DNA of 64,000 nt, from NCBI RefSeq assembly GCF_050624435.1, contig NC_134531.1:252292812-252356811 (forward strand), written 5' to 3'. Under the pieces are notes generated by a model. That model did no database searches. It saw nothing but the letters and a program-made list of their open reading frames with translations, and had not been told where the DNA came from. This DNA is from Tenrec ecaudatus (lineage: Eukaryota > Chordata > Mammalia > Afrosoricida > Tenrecidae). Positions within the stretch are counted from its first letter, which is position 1. Each line of letters begins with the position of its first letter. A program made the position numbers and the translations under genes. Of this stretch, positions 38,357-56,345 are shown piece after piece.

Positions 38357-39419
38357 CGTTAAAGGTCCAAGGTCAAATCTGGCAGGCTGCTTTACCTATG
38401 CGGTCTGTGTAGGAATTTTAGAAATCTCAAGGCAGTTTCTTATGCACAACGTGTCTCTCTCTCCCCTCTTCTTTCTCCGCCCTTTACAGGTCTTGGCACA
38501 AACACAAAAACATAGATCTAAAACGGCAGTTTCTACCAATCCTCAGAGGGGCCCTCCAAGGAACCCCACTCTGATTGGTGTTGGTTTGGTTGTGGTTGTG
38601 GTTTTATTTATTTGCATTTGCCCTTGAAATTGAGGTGTGTTTCAACTTCTTTCTTGAAGATACCCAATTTGTTTCTTTAAGTGCAGAAATTGGAAAATGA
38701 ATTGATTTCTTTCTTGCCTTTCCTACTTTAAATACGTTTTGGTTGCTGCTGTTTTTTTTTTTTTTTCTCTCTCTCTCCTGACACCAGCTCTTTCATTGAA
38801 CTTGCCTTCTGTTTCATATCCAGAGTGTGGTGTATTTCTTTAATTGTAATGGAATGGTGATGAACATACACTTTTAATTTACTTGTATATCTTTGGTGAA
38901 AATATTAAGGAAGCTGATCTTTCATTGCAAAAAGAGAATGGAACGTTTCTGAAAATACACTAGTTCACATCTGTGACAAACGAAAAGATTCCAAGGAAGG
39001 CATAACATTCTTCCCAGTTATTTGCTTTGTGTCCCCTGCCCTTCTCACAGACAATCGATCCTGCCTCACTCAATACCGTATTTTCAGAGCCACAGACGGC
39101 TGGATGACATCCTGTAACTGAAGCTTTTAGACTTCTCATTACTCCTAGGACAGTGCCGTACACATAGATTTCTTTGGAAATCTTAGTATATTTGCTGCAG
39201 AAAAATCATGGCTTTTGATTCAGTGTCACTAAGTTGGGATGAATCCAGTAGGGAGTAACTGCAGGCATCCTTGTTATTTAGATAGCTTACAAACCCGGGT
39301 TGAAAAATCACAAGCTTTGCCCTCGGATTCATTATTGTAATCAGGGCAATGAATTCACCTTTTGATATGAAGTAACATCCTTGATTAGGAGATCCCTCTT
39401 AGCTTCTCCCTTGCACTAG
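38357..39419. promoter_or_regulatory. GPR15: GPR15 5' flank, probable promoter side
   Basis: This region lies upstream of the minus-strand ATG. I see no TATA box or CpG island, which fits a tissue-restricted gene. A poly(T) run lies near 38753-38767. No specific factor site is claimed. Confidence 0.4.
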
Positions 39420-40125
39420 TGTTGGTGCTAGGTGCTACAGAGTTGGCTTCAACTTATAGTGAGTGGCCTTACGGACAAGAGAACAAAACATGCCCACCAC
39501 ACTCACTATCGCCATTTGATCTCATTGTCGAAGCCTCCGTGTCAGAATCATTTCATTGACTCTTTGCTTGTCTTTCTCCAGGGATTGGAGTCAAAACATG
39601 TTGTCCTTCTCCAGGGATTGCATCCACATGATGACACATTCAATGTAAGGGAGATGTAATCTTACGGTCCTTGGTTCTAAGAGCATTCTGGCTGTCCTTC
39701 CTCCCAAACTGGTTTACTCATTCTTTGGCACTCACTCCACGGCATCTTCCACACTCTTTGCAAACACCATTTCTTCTTTGGTATGTTTCATTGTCCAGCT
39801 TTGGCATGTATATGAGATTGAAAAGTCCCTGGCTTGAGCAGGTGCACCTTAATCATCAAAGAGGCGTCTTTGCTAAAATGTCTATGGTCTTGTCTAGCAG
39901 ATTCCCCCCTTGAATTACATCATTTGATTTCTGGACTGGTGCGTCTATGGGAGGAGATTGTCAATACAAGTAACATAAAATCCTTGACAACTTGATGTCT
40001 TCATCCATTATCATGCCACTTATGGGTTCAGTTATGAGGAGCTTTATGTTCTTCAGGTTCAGGTGCAATCAACATTGAAGACCACAGTCTATTAGATTCA
40101 TTAATTAGGCTTCATTTGGGGAAAG
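39420..40125 (-). repeat. RTE-type LINE 3' part, antisense
   Basis: It starts with the shared tail in reverse (gtgctaggtgctacagagtt) and parallels the copy at 2193-2915, including the segments gtctttctccagggattgga and gcaggtgcaccttaatcatc. Confidence 0.75.
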
Positions 40126-40722
40126 CAAGATGGTATCCTCTTGCACATCACAGGTTGTTAAGGAATCATTAGGAGATAGTCTCCCTCCCCAGACTATCCT
40201 TCTAGGTTCAATCTGATTTTTTTCCTTTACAGCAGTGACTTTTCAGCTTTTGACCCATGATTTTTTTTGTCTAAGTATTTCTGTATATCTGTGCAATTTG
40301 ATTTTGGAGTTATTGATCTGGCAGGAGGCGTACCTATGCTTAATGATGCCACAGTGAAGTTGCCAGTGCAGGTACTTATAACAAGGGCGTTTCCTAATTC
40401 AATCAAAACTCTCAGAAACAGCTTAAAATGGAAGAAATACTATATCTTTTTCTCTCCTTTGTTTCCTTTTTAAGTTAGGAAGGCAATAGCAAAACATGAT
40501 AAATTTTGAAACTGGTTTCTTCGAGTATTTCTCTACTGGCAGAATTAGGTCAAAACTCTCATTCTCTCCTCCCCCTCCCCCTCCTCCCTTTTTCATTTAT
40601 TCTCTTAAATTGCGCTTTCAATAGACACCAGGGTTGCATAGAAGATTGCATGTTTATAGATAAATAAAACTGTTAAACTTGTGAAGTCCTCCTCAGTTTT
40701 TATGTCTTCTACAATGGATATA

Positions 40723-40926
40723 AGGGGCCCTGCTGGCACAGTGGGTTATGTATTGGGCACAAGATCACAAGATCAGGGGTTAGAATCCACAAGCCACTCT
40801 GCAGGAAAAAGATGAGGCTTTTTGCTTCTGTAAAGATTTAGTGCCTCCGAAACCCACAGGCACGGTTCTTTCCTGTCATATTGGTGGCTGTAAGTCAGAA
40901 TCTACTTGATGGTAGTGAGTTGAATT
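40723..40926 (+). repeat. AfroSINE, near full length
   Basis: ggggccctgctggcacagtg at the head, aaaagatgaggctttttgct in the middle, and gtcagaatctacttgatggt at the end follow the family consensus. Confidence 0.88.
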
Positions 40927-41328
40927 CTCTGAGTAATTAATATATTCAGAAGAATGGTCCTGCCTTCTCTACTCCAATGCCCCTTAGCCTCAGGAATGTG
41001 GGTCTGGGTCATGGAAGAAGGGTCCCCTGATCAAGGGTGGCTCTCGGAAGTCACTCTAGGGGTTGATGTAGGAGTCTGAGCCTATATTCCTCTGGGTTCC
41101 TGGTGGTTCATTTAGCTCTTGAGTGACATGTCCTTCACTAATAAAGGTGGGCTGCAGATGAGAGCTACTAATCCACAGATTTGATATTTCTGGGAGAGAA
41201 ATCTATCCCACAAGGTAAGACTTAATATTTATGAATGATTCATTTTGTTAAATAGTTTGAAGAATATATACTTGAAAAGGATTTGTGGGTAAATATAGCC
41301 CATTTAAATGCTACATATTTATGTGTAT

Positions 41329-41355
41329 GGAGAGAGAGAGGGAGAGGGAGAGGGA

Positions 41356-41425
<70 letters not shown>
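41329..41425 (+). repeat. (GA)n microsatellite with GGGAGA interruptions
   Basis: A GA tract of about 97 bp with an early GGAGAG-rich segment; an apparent Glu-Arg ORF across it is an artefact. Confidence 0.97.
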
Positions 41426-41426
41426 T

Positions 41427-41592
41427 TGACCTGGTGGTGCTGGGGATTAGACTTCGGGTCACTAACTGCAAAGTCCTCCGTTGAGCCCAAACCAACCAGT
41501 ACTCTGAGGGGGGAAAGGAGGCTGTTTGTTCCTGTAATGATTTGTAGTCTTTAGGATTTCTATATGATTTGTAGTCTTTAGGATTTCTATGA
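41427..41592 (+). repeat. AfroSINE with an internal 27-bp tandem duplication
   Basis: It begins gacctggtggtgctggggat and runs to the ttgtagtctttagg block. That block lies in a 27-bp unit present twice and head to tail, 41537-41563 and 41564-41590. Confidence 0.8.
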
Positions 41593-41754
41593 ATGGGAAA
41601 TGGCTCGATGGTTTTGTTTCATTTCATATATATATATATGTATACATATATGCATTTTAATTGAAATAATGGAGTTTTTGACCTTGCAACTAGAAGTTCT
41701 TTGGGCATTTGAGAAAACAAGATGAATTGTGGGTCTAAGATATTAAAAATGAAG

Positions 41755-41840
41755 ACTGTACAGATGTGCTTTATACAATTGATGTATGTATATGTATGAA
41801 CTGTGAAAAGAATTGTATCAGCCCCAATAAATTGTTAAAA

Positions 41841-41871
<31 letters not shown>

Positions 41872-41895
41872 AAATAAAACAAAACAAAACAAAAT
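41755..41895 (+). repeat. Very short L1 3' end with AAAT/AAAAC tail
   Basis: It keeps only the last 70-80 bp of the family (gactgtacagatgtgcttta .. cagccccaataaa) and then an A-rich tail that expanded into aaat and aaaac repeats. Confidence 0.85.
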
Positions 41896-42654
41896 GAAGC
41901 ACAAATACTTTTAGATATGACTCAAGAATTAAGCATACAAATATAATATAAAGGGAAAGAGCTCACGCTCTAGAGGAAAACATTGAGTCATATATTTATT
42001 CTGTAGAATTCAAATTTTCTTTGCATTTTCAAGTTGCATGTCTGCGAACTAAATCTGACTGCCTCAGCAAACTATTGAAGCAGGTTTGCTCTATCATATA
42101 TGGTCGGTTTTAGAATATGCTATTTAGTGGTAGAATGCTATGATGAGACTACCCATCACAAAGCATTAACATCTTGGAACAGAATTTAGAAAAAACAACT
42201 CAATGCCTATGCCACCCCCTCCCCGCCCTCCCAAAGGAACACAAGGCATAGTAATAGGCCTTTCGTAATCCAAAGGGCACAATGCTATCAGAAGACTGAA
42301 CTCTAATCGCTGACTAAATAAAACAGCAAAGGTCATATCACTAGTAACTAAGCTGGGTGCAAAAGTCATGTTAAGAACTTTGAAGCTCCTTTAAGTAAAT
42401 ATGGGGATAATAATAAAATATCCAAGTACACATATCATAAATCAGAATAAACAGTGATAACAAAAAAGGGATAAGACATTGATATTAAAAAAATCATTTA
42501 CAACCCAAACAAGAACATCAACAGCAACAGAAACAAAAAGACAAAACTTCTTTTTCTGTATTCCAGTTCCTGAGATAGCTTCAGAAATGGCTTCGATGTT
42601 GAAAATTAGGCAAATGATGTCTTTTTTTTAACTAAGACATCTGGTCAAGTAAAT
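41896..42654. other. Intergenic, nothing recognised
   Basis: AT-rich sequence without supported features. Confidence 0.45.
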
Positions 42655-42985
42655 CAACTATCACCCATTGGAGGGCCAGAGTGCTCCTTTGAGGCGAGGG
42701 TGGCAGGACTTCGTCTTATACACTTTGGACATGTCAGGAGAGACCCGTTTCTGGAGCAGGGCAGCATGTTTGATAAAGAGGAGGGGCAGCGAAACAGAGG
42801 AAGGCCCTCAAGCAGATAGACCGACACAGTGGCTGCAGCAATGGGCTCAGACACTGGAGCAATTGTGAGCAGGGCTCAGGACTGGGCCGTGTTTCCTTCT
42901 GCTGTGCAGGGCACCGAAGGGCAGTGACATATGTCTGTAGTTGTGGTTTGCAGCCTCTTGGCTTCACAGGCTGAAGTGACCTTTT
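42655..42985 (+). repeat. RTE-type LINE 3' end, sense
   Basis: The segment gagggccagagtgctccttt .. cttatacactttggacatgt .. ggaggggcagcgaaacagag parallels 11700-11900. The tail includes gcttcacaggctgaagtgac. Confidence 0.75.
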
Positions 42986-43883
42986 AGCTTTTAACCCTTG
43001 GTTTTAAAGGAGTGACTTTGGTTTGTAAAGAACCATCCCAATTAGGTCGTGACCCTGGCATTCTCATCTAGCACTTCTGCCTTTTTCATACCAACTTCTC
43101 TGGCCCCCTGTCACGAGGGAATGGATCAGATTATGTGACAAGGCAGCGAGAAATCCCCGAGTCTGGGCTTCTGTTCTGATGTGCCAGGAAATGAGCAGGA
43201 AGCAAGCTGTTTCCCACTAACCTTATCAGCTAGGCAAGGTGTGATCACGTGCGCCTATTCATTTGTTGGAGAGAAGCACTTTCCTGTCCAGTTTTCCCTT
43301 GAGCACCATTTACATGATGTAGGTCCTTAGCCTGCACACTCGGCTTGTACGTGAGGACTAGCCTAAGGTTGCTGGGTAGAAGCCAATCAGCAGCTCCCCA
43401 GAAGGCCCGGGAGAAAAGAAAAACAAAACAAAACAAAAAAGGCTTGGTCATCTGCTTCTGTAAAGATTAAACGAAAAACCCAAACCCATTCCTGTTGAGA
43501 TGGTTCTAATTGTACCCCCACCCACACCCCACTGCAAACAACTATGATTAGAAACTAGAAAACAGTGACATGCATGATACATTAGAAATGGTCTGTGAGC
43601 CCAGTGGAACTGGCTGGGATGAGCCCACTGGGGTCCTCTGTGCTGAGAGGGTGAGTCTGAGACACACTCCTAGGTTCGTATTATGTTGGTGAGCTCAAAC
43701 GAGTCCTGAGGTTTTCTGGGCATTTTCTGAACTTGATAGTAAAGCCACCCCCTCCCTTGACATTCTCTCCAGGAAGTGCCCTCCCCTGAGGCTTGCTGCC
43801 TAGTACCAGATAAGAAATCGCTCTGCAGGGCTGAGCAATGATGTCTGAAATTCAGGGACTGGCAAGTCTTTTGGATTCATTCT
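42986..43883. other. Intergenic; one weak AfroSINE fragment near 43395-43500
   Basis: The fragment shows ggcttggtcatctgcttctg and taaagattaaacgaaaaacc. Elsewhere nothing is recognised. Confidence 0.45.
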
Positions 43884-44940
43884 TTAAAAAAAAATCATTT
43901 TATTGGGGGTTCGTACAGCTCTTATCACAATCCATCCATCCATCCATTGTGTCAAGCACATTTATACATAGGTTGCTATTACCATTTTCAAAATATTTTC
44001 TTTCTACTTGAACGCTTGGTATCAGCACCTCATTTCCCCCCCCTCCATTCCCCACCCTCCCTCCCTCATGAACCCTTGATAAGTTATGAATGATTACTAT
44101 TTTTTTCATGTCTTACACTGACCGATGTCTCCCTTCACACACTTTTCTGTTGTCTGTCTCCCTGGGAGAGGGTTATATGTAGATCATTGTGATTAGTTCC
44201 CCTGTCTCCTCCCACCTTCCCCTTACCTTCCTGGTATTGCTACTCTCATTATTGGTCCTGAGGGGTTTATCTGTCTTGGTTTCCCTGTGTTTCCAGCTCT
44301 TATCTGTACCCATTTACATGCTCTGGTCTAGTCAGATTTTTAAGGTAGAATTGGGGTCATGATAGTGGGGTGGAGGTGGGAGGAAGTATCAAAGAGCTAG
44401 AGCAGTGGTTCTCAACCTGTGGGTCACAACCCCTTTGGGGATAGAACGACCCTTTCACAGGGGTCACCTGATTCCTAACAGTAAAAAATTACAGCGATGA
44501 AATAGCAGTGAAAATAATTCTATGGTTGAGGGTTTACTGTATTAAAGGGTCGCGGCATTAGGAAGGTTGAACTAGAGGAAAGTTGTATGTTTCATCGATG
44601 CTATACTGCACCCTGCGACCCTTCTGAAAAGGGATAAGGGGATGCCCAATAGTCTACAGATGGGCTTTGGATCTCCATTCTGCACTCCCTCATTCACACT
44701 GATGATGTTTTTGTTCTGGGTCTTTGATGCCTGATACCTGATCCTTTTGACACCTCATGATCACACAGGCTGGTGTGCTTCTTTCATGTGGACTTTGTTG
44801 CTTCTCAGCTAGATGGCTGCTTGTTTATTATCTTCAAGATGCTAGCTCTTTTCATAGCCAGGCACCATCAGCTTTCTTCACCACATTTGCTTATGCACCC
44901 GCTTTGTCTTCAGCGATCATGTCAGCAAGGTGAGCATCAG
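43884..44940 (-). repeat. L1 3' UTR, antisense, interrupted by a hAT element
   Basis: The L1 runs 43884-44402 and continues after the insertion to about 44940. It retains one copy of the unit of about 245 bp (44700-44930). The terminal tcattttattgggggttcgt marks the 3' side at the left. Confidence 0.88.
44403..44569 (+). mobile_element. SPIN-like hAT element, copy 3, nested in L1
   Basis: It begins cagtggttctcaacctgtgg. The right end stops at aggaaggttg and so lacks the last ten or so bases, and part of the interior (around caccacaacatgagg) is missing. Flanking octamers agctagag (44395-44402) and aactagag (44570-44577) differ at one position and correspond to uninterrupted L1 sequence in the sister copy (aaagaactagagg at about 31614). 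Confidence 0.87.
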
Positions 44941-45344
44941 GGAATGCCAGACTATGAGAACAAAGTGTTCTTGCGTTGAGGGAGGACTTGAATCGAGGCC
45001 CAATGTTTTGGACTCATTCTCCACTTGATCCAGAGGGTTGGAAACCTGCTCAAAGGAACTCTGGCGCCTACTCCAATAAATGACTAATTTCCAGTCTCCA
45101 GGGGAATCCAGAAGTGTTGAATGGCTGTCCATGTGCTCCCTCCAGGAAGCACAGATTATAGGCATTCAACAAATATTTGCAAAGACGAATACTTGAGTGG
45201 CTCTTTCCTCTGCCTCAAGTTTTCTATTCATGCAGAATTTCCGTTTCAGAAACCACAGGGGTAGTTCTACCTTGTCCTATAGGCTCCTCCCAGTCCGAAT
45301 GTCCTGGATGGCAGGCAGAGTGAGTGTGAGTTCTACTCTGCTTC

Positions 45345-45505
45345 CAGTCCTGTAGTGGGCACTTACTATATACGTTCTTCTTGAAAGCTCACAATGATCA
45401 TATGAGATCAGTGCTGTTGTCAGCATTCATATACTGGAGACAAGAAAACTGGGCAAGGAAAGGGTAAGGAAATTGACCAAAGTCAAGAAGCTAGTAAATT
45501 CACTT
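45345..45505 (+). repeat. MIR SINE
   Basis: gggcacttactatatacgtt, ggagacaagaaaactgggca and gaccaaagtcaagaagctag follow the MIR order. The sequences 44941-45344 and 45506-46677 show no gene. Confidence 0.65.
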
Positions 45506-46677
45506 TATTTAAGCTTGGCAAGACGGTTACCCTCTACAGGCCAGGTTCTTTTATCTGAGGTTATTTCTTTATCTTCCTCTTTTGAACTTCCCTTTTATCT
45601 AGGGTGGCTTACCCGTTTGATCCGTGGAGTTGTGTACTCCAAGAGAGAGAATTTCGAAGTAAGGTCAATGAATGAAAGCTAAATGCACTCAGGCATGCTA
45701 GTTCACACGAACCATTTGCTGAGCGGTTTTAGCTGATACCCTGAAGAAAGTTCCACTTTGGATACTTTGGAGAGGAACATTCAGAGGCATGTTTGAATAT
45801 CATGAGATACTTAATTATTGCCTTCTGTTATGTCTGCACTGGAAATGAAAGCCACTTTACCAAGTCAGGTGAAAAACTTTAACTGTAGATAGAAAAATGG
45901 ACAGATTATACCTCCCATCTGTCAGGGTGGTAGGAATTTAACCCTTTTGTGACCAGTGGGACAGCGTGCCCCACCTATCTTTTCTGCCTGTGGGCCTTAG
46001 TGAGAAGATCCTATCCTACTTTCAGTGCATGCTGCCATTTGGCAAGGGCCTGTATTACTCTGTGAATCTGAAGAGATGAGCCTCATAGCACCAAAGACCT
46101 CTTGGAACATGTATGTCCCACTAATTGTATAAAAATCCATATTACTTAAAAATGTTGTTGTCATCACATTCAAAATGCATCCCATTACTGAAATTAAAAT
46201 CAGAACATCATACAGATTTTAAAGAGTTTGTTTGGATTTTCTACTCTACAGCCTTTGGAGATTGGTGGGAAGGGGCTTTTGAAGTTTGCTGCCCCTGTAG
46301 GTATCTCTTGAGAAAACTCACTTGCTGGTACTGAGCCATGCCACTGGTACGAATTCTCGTGCGATACTTGAGAGTTCAGAACCATTTGGCTTCCACTGTT
46401 TCACTTATTGTTGTTAACTGTCAAGTTGGTCCCTGATTCAGGGTGCCCAGTGGGATCATACTATTGTGATCCACAGGGTTTTTATAGATAGTCACGCTTG
46501 TCTTCCTAGTTTGTCTTAATTGGGAAGCTCTACAAAAATCTCTTCAGATCATAGCAGCACAAGCTTCTGATGGAAGGTGGGGGCTGCATACTAGGTGCAT
46601 TGACCAGGATGGAATTCTGGTCTTCTGCATGGAAGGCAAGAATCCTACCAGTGAAGCAAATTATGGGAAGTCAAGAG

Positions 46678-47055
46678 GTCAGAGTAGAATTGCCTCGAAG
46701 ATTTCCAAGGTTATAAATCATTATGGAAGTGATAAATGACTGGTGGGGTCGAACTCCTGACCTTTTTGTTTGGCTGGCAGAGAATCACTTAACCACTGTG
46801 CCATCAGGGCTCCTGGAACCACCCCGACTGAAACAAGCTGCCATTAGGTTGACGCCAGCTTATGACACACAAACTCAACTTGCTGCCATTGAGTTGGTTC
46901 TGACTCAGAGTGACCCTACAGGGCAGAGGATGTAAATCTTTATAGAAGCTGGTAGCCTCATCTCTCTCCACAAAAGCAGATAGATGGTGGTTTTGAACTG
47001 GTGACCTTGAGATTAGCAGTCCAATGTAACCTCCACAGCCACCTGGGCTGCTTCA
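46678..47055 (-). repeat. Two adjacent AfroSINEs, antisense
   Basis: The first ends at accactgtgccatcagggctc (46818). The second, about 46840-47055, starts gctgccattaggttgacgcc, includes a partial duplication of that head, and ends in ccacctgggctgc. Confidence 0.82.
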
Positions 47056-47245
47056 TTCATGGCACTAGTCACCTCCAGTCTCTGACACTTTGACCTCATT
47101 TGCATTGTTTTGCACACTATATTGTTATTCATATTTTGACATATACTTTCAACAGTATCATTAAGTCAGTATTCTTCTTTAATAGACCTGAATTTTAAAA
47201 GTAAACTTCATACTACTTCAGGAAATGGAGTTCTAATATCACTTG

Positions 47246-47452
47246 CCTTAAAGTAGCGGTTCTCAACCTGTGTGTTGCGACCCCTTTGGGGGTCGAATGA
47301 CCCTTTCACAGGGGTCACCTGGTTCGTAACAGTAGCAAAATTACAGTCATGAAGTATAAAGGAAAATACTTCTATGGTTGTGGAATTACCACACATGAGG
47401 AACTGTATTCAGGGTCCAGGCAGTAGGACGGTTGAGAACCACTGCCTTAAAG
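47246..47452 (+). mobile_element. SPIN-like hAT element, copy 4, with perfect 8-bp target duplication
   Basis: The element 47254-47444 (191 bp) runs from tagcggttctcaacctgtgt to acggttgagaaccactg. Identical octamers ccttaaag lie at 47246-47253 and 47445-47452. The 8-bp duplication is diagnostic of hAT transposition and fixes the element ends. It lies about 300 bp left of the CLDND1 CpG island. Confidence 0.93.
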
Positions 47453-47843
47453 AGCAAGTAAGCTAGGAAGATAAACTATATGAAACTCAAATAAGATCAC
47501 CTTCTAGATAGACACAATCTGTTGGATCACATCCCTCTCTAAATTTTAACAATAAGACCAGAAAGACGATCTGCTCCAGTGGCAATGGAGTTGGGGGCAA
47601 GGGAGAGGAAGGCTAATATTTCCATAGGAGAGCCTTCGCATGTATTTGCAGAGCTGTTCGCGGGCATATTTAGATTTTAGAAGCAGGGCGGCGTGCTGGG
47701 AAGAGGTCACAATCACTAACCGACTGTGACGCAGGACAGGTCGCTGTACCCTTAGGACCCTCGACTCTGCCTCGTTAAACCCAAGGGCTGCCTTTCGCAC
47801 CCCTGGGCGCTGACCGACCGGTCTCCCGGACGGAACCACATCC

Positions 47844-47859
47844 CCCACAATGCGCCGCG
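47844..47859 (+). promoter_or_regulatory. ZNF143/Staf-type site 1
   Basis: The sequence cccacaatgcgccgcg fits the classical Staf binding-site pattern (CCC, purine, ...ATnC..) with about one mismatch. It lies in the CLDND1 CpG island, upstream of the likely start site. Confidence 0.5.
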
Positions 47860-47911
47860 CGCGACCCTGGGCACGGCAACCCGGGGCGCCCGCCGCACTC
47901 TCCGATCTCTC

Positions 47912-47928
47912 CTACAACTCCCAGAAGG
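47912..47928 (+). promoter_or_regulatory. ZNF143-type ctacaactcccagaagg site 2
   Basis: This matches the well-known promoter motif ACTACAAnTCCCAG..GC (ZNF143 / 'M4' type) except near the 3' edge. It lies 68 bp downstream of site 1 in the same orientation. Paired sites are common in ZNF143-controlled CpG promoters; use here is inferred. Confidence 0.6.
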
Positions 47929-48009
47929 CCCCTCGGCCCCGGACTCGGGCCGGGCCCGGGGCGGAGGCGCGGGCGGAGGCGCGGGAGTCACGGAGGGGGC
48001 GGGCCCTGC

Positions 48010-48071
48010 AGGGAAGTGCGTCAGAGGAGGCGCGGAGCGAGGCTCGCGGGTGAAGCCGGCCGAGCAGGAGG

Positions 48072-48078
<7 letters not shown>
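48010..48078 (+). other. CLDND1: CLDND1 non-coding exon 1 (3' end defined by splice donor)
   Basis: A strong donor, gcg before gtgagtg, begins at 48079. The left edge is not visible, so 48010 is a guess below the GC and ETS-like boxes. The exon carries an ATG at 48072 with A at -3 and G at +4, which opens a short upstream ORF running through the splice. The following intron is 48079-49455. Confidence 0.65.
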
Positions 48079-55191
<7,113 letters not shown>

Positions 55192-56345
55192 GCAGGGGCC
55201 TACCTCTGCTCCACGTGCCGTTCCCCTTCTCCTCTGGATAATACTTTGCCCTTGCCTCCCTTCCATATGTTTTTAATTTTATTCTTTTCTGGAAATACCA
55301 TTTTATCCTGAAAATAAATTTTATTTATATAGAAATGCACTTAAATACACAAACACACATATGAAAAATAACATAATAGCTGTTTTTTTTAATACCACCA
55401 AAATATAGACCACTGACTGAGAAGGAGTCTATCAGTCAAACCCATCTAAAAAGTAGAGAGTAGGCACACCATTGTGAAGGAAAATAGGTAGTGAGACACT
55501 GACCCAAAGCAGGTTCTGCTGATGTCTGATACTGATGTCGCTTAGACTTTCACATAAAAAGTGTGTGTGTTCAACTAGGAATGCTTTAGTTTCTTTGGAA
55601 AACCTATTATTGTGTTCACCTCAGATTTCCTCTGTTGTAGATAGCCAAGCAGGGAAATTATCAATGATGCTTTCCCTCACATTGGCCTATAGTGATAGAT
55701 GACAGCTGTTTACATCTACACAGCATCTGGCTGCAAGGGAGTGAAAAATGAAGTGTTTATTTGAAATTTTAACCCTGTAACTAAAACCATTATAATGCAT
55801 TCAGAACAAGAGAATTAATCTTTCATTGTATTTCATTTCGTTTAACTCTTAAATATGTCAATAGGCGCTTCAGTACCACCAGAACATTTTGGATTTTTGT
55901 TTCTTTCACATACAGGTTTATTGAAGGAGTGCTTTCATTTTTTAGCATTACATTGGAGTCACAGTAACATCCTCTAATCGTTGTCTATTGCAGCTAACTA
56001 CCATAAAGAAGGTCCCACTATTATGACCCTCTAGAGCTAGGAAAACAACCACAAGATCTAAAGCTTTGGCTGGTTGTTAACCTCCAACTGTGGTCTTTAT
56101 TTCTTGTGGAAATGATGTGCCTTTCCTTGCCTAAGACCCTTTGTGGTGTATTGAAACATTTAATGTGTTCTAATTCAGTCATTTTTTTATAAATATGTCT
56201 ATAAACATTGAAAAGAAAAATCTTATTTATTTATTCCATTACTATAGCTCTTGGCAGATTACAAAAAAAAGTAACTTAGTAATTTCTTACCATATCTTAA
56301 ATCTGTCTTTTTAAAAAAAAATAAAATTTGAGAAGATAACTCAAA
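55192..56345 (+). other. CLDND1: CLDND1 3' UTR with two candidate polyadenylation signals
   Basis: AATAAA occurs at 55313-55318, giving a short 3' UTR of about 140 nt, and again at 56320-56325, giving one of about 1.15 kb. No recognisable interspersed repeat lies between them, which is unusual here and fits a retained long UTR. Which site is used cannot be told from sequence alone. Confidence 0.6.

Noticed and set aside
41285-41554. 89-codon ORF with Glu-Arg repeats
   Set aside because: It is a translation of the (GA)n microsatellite.
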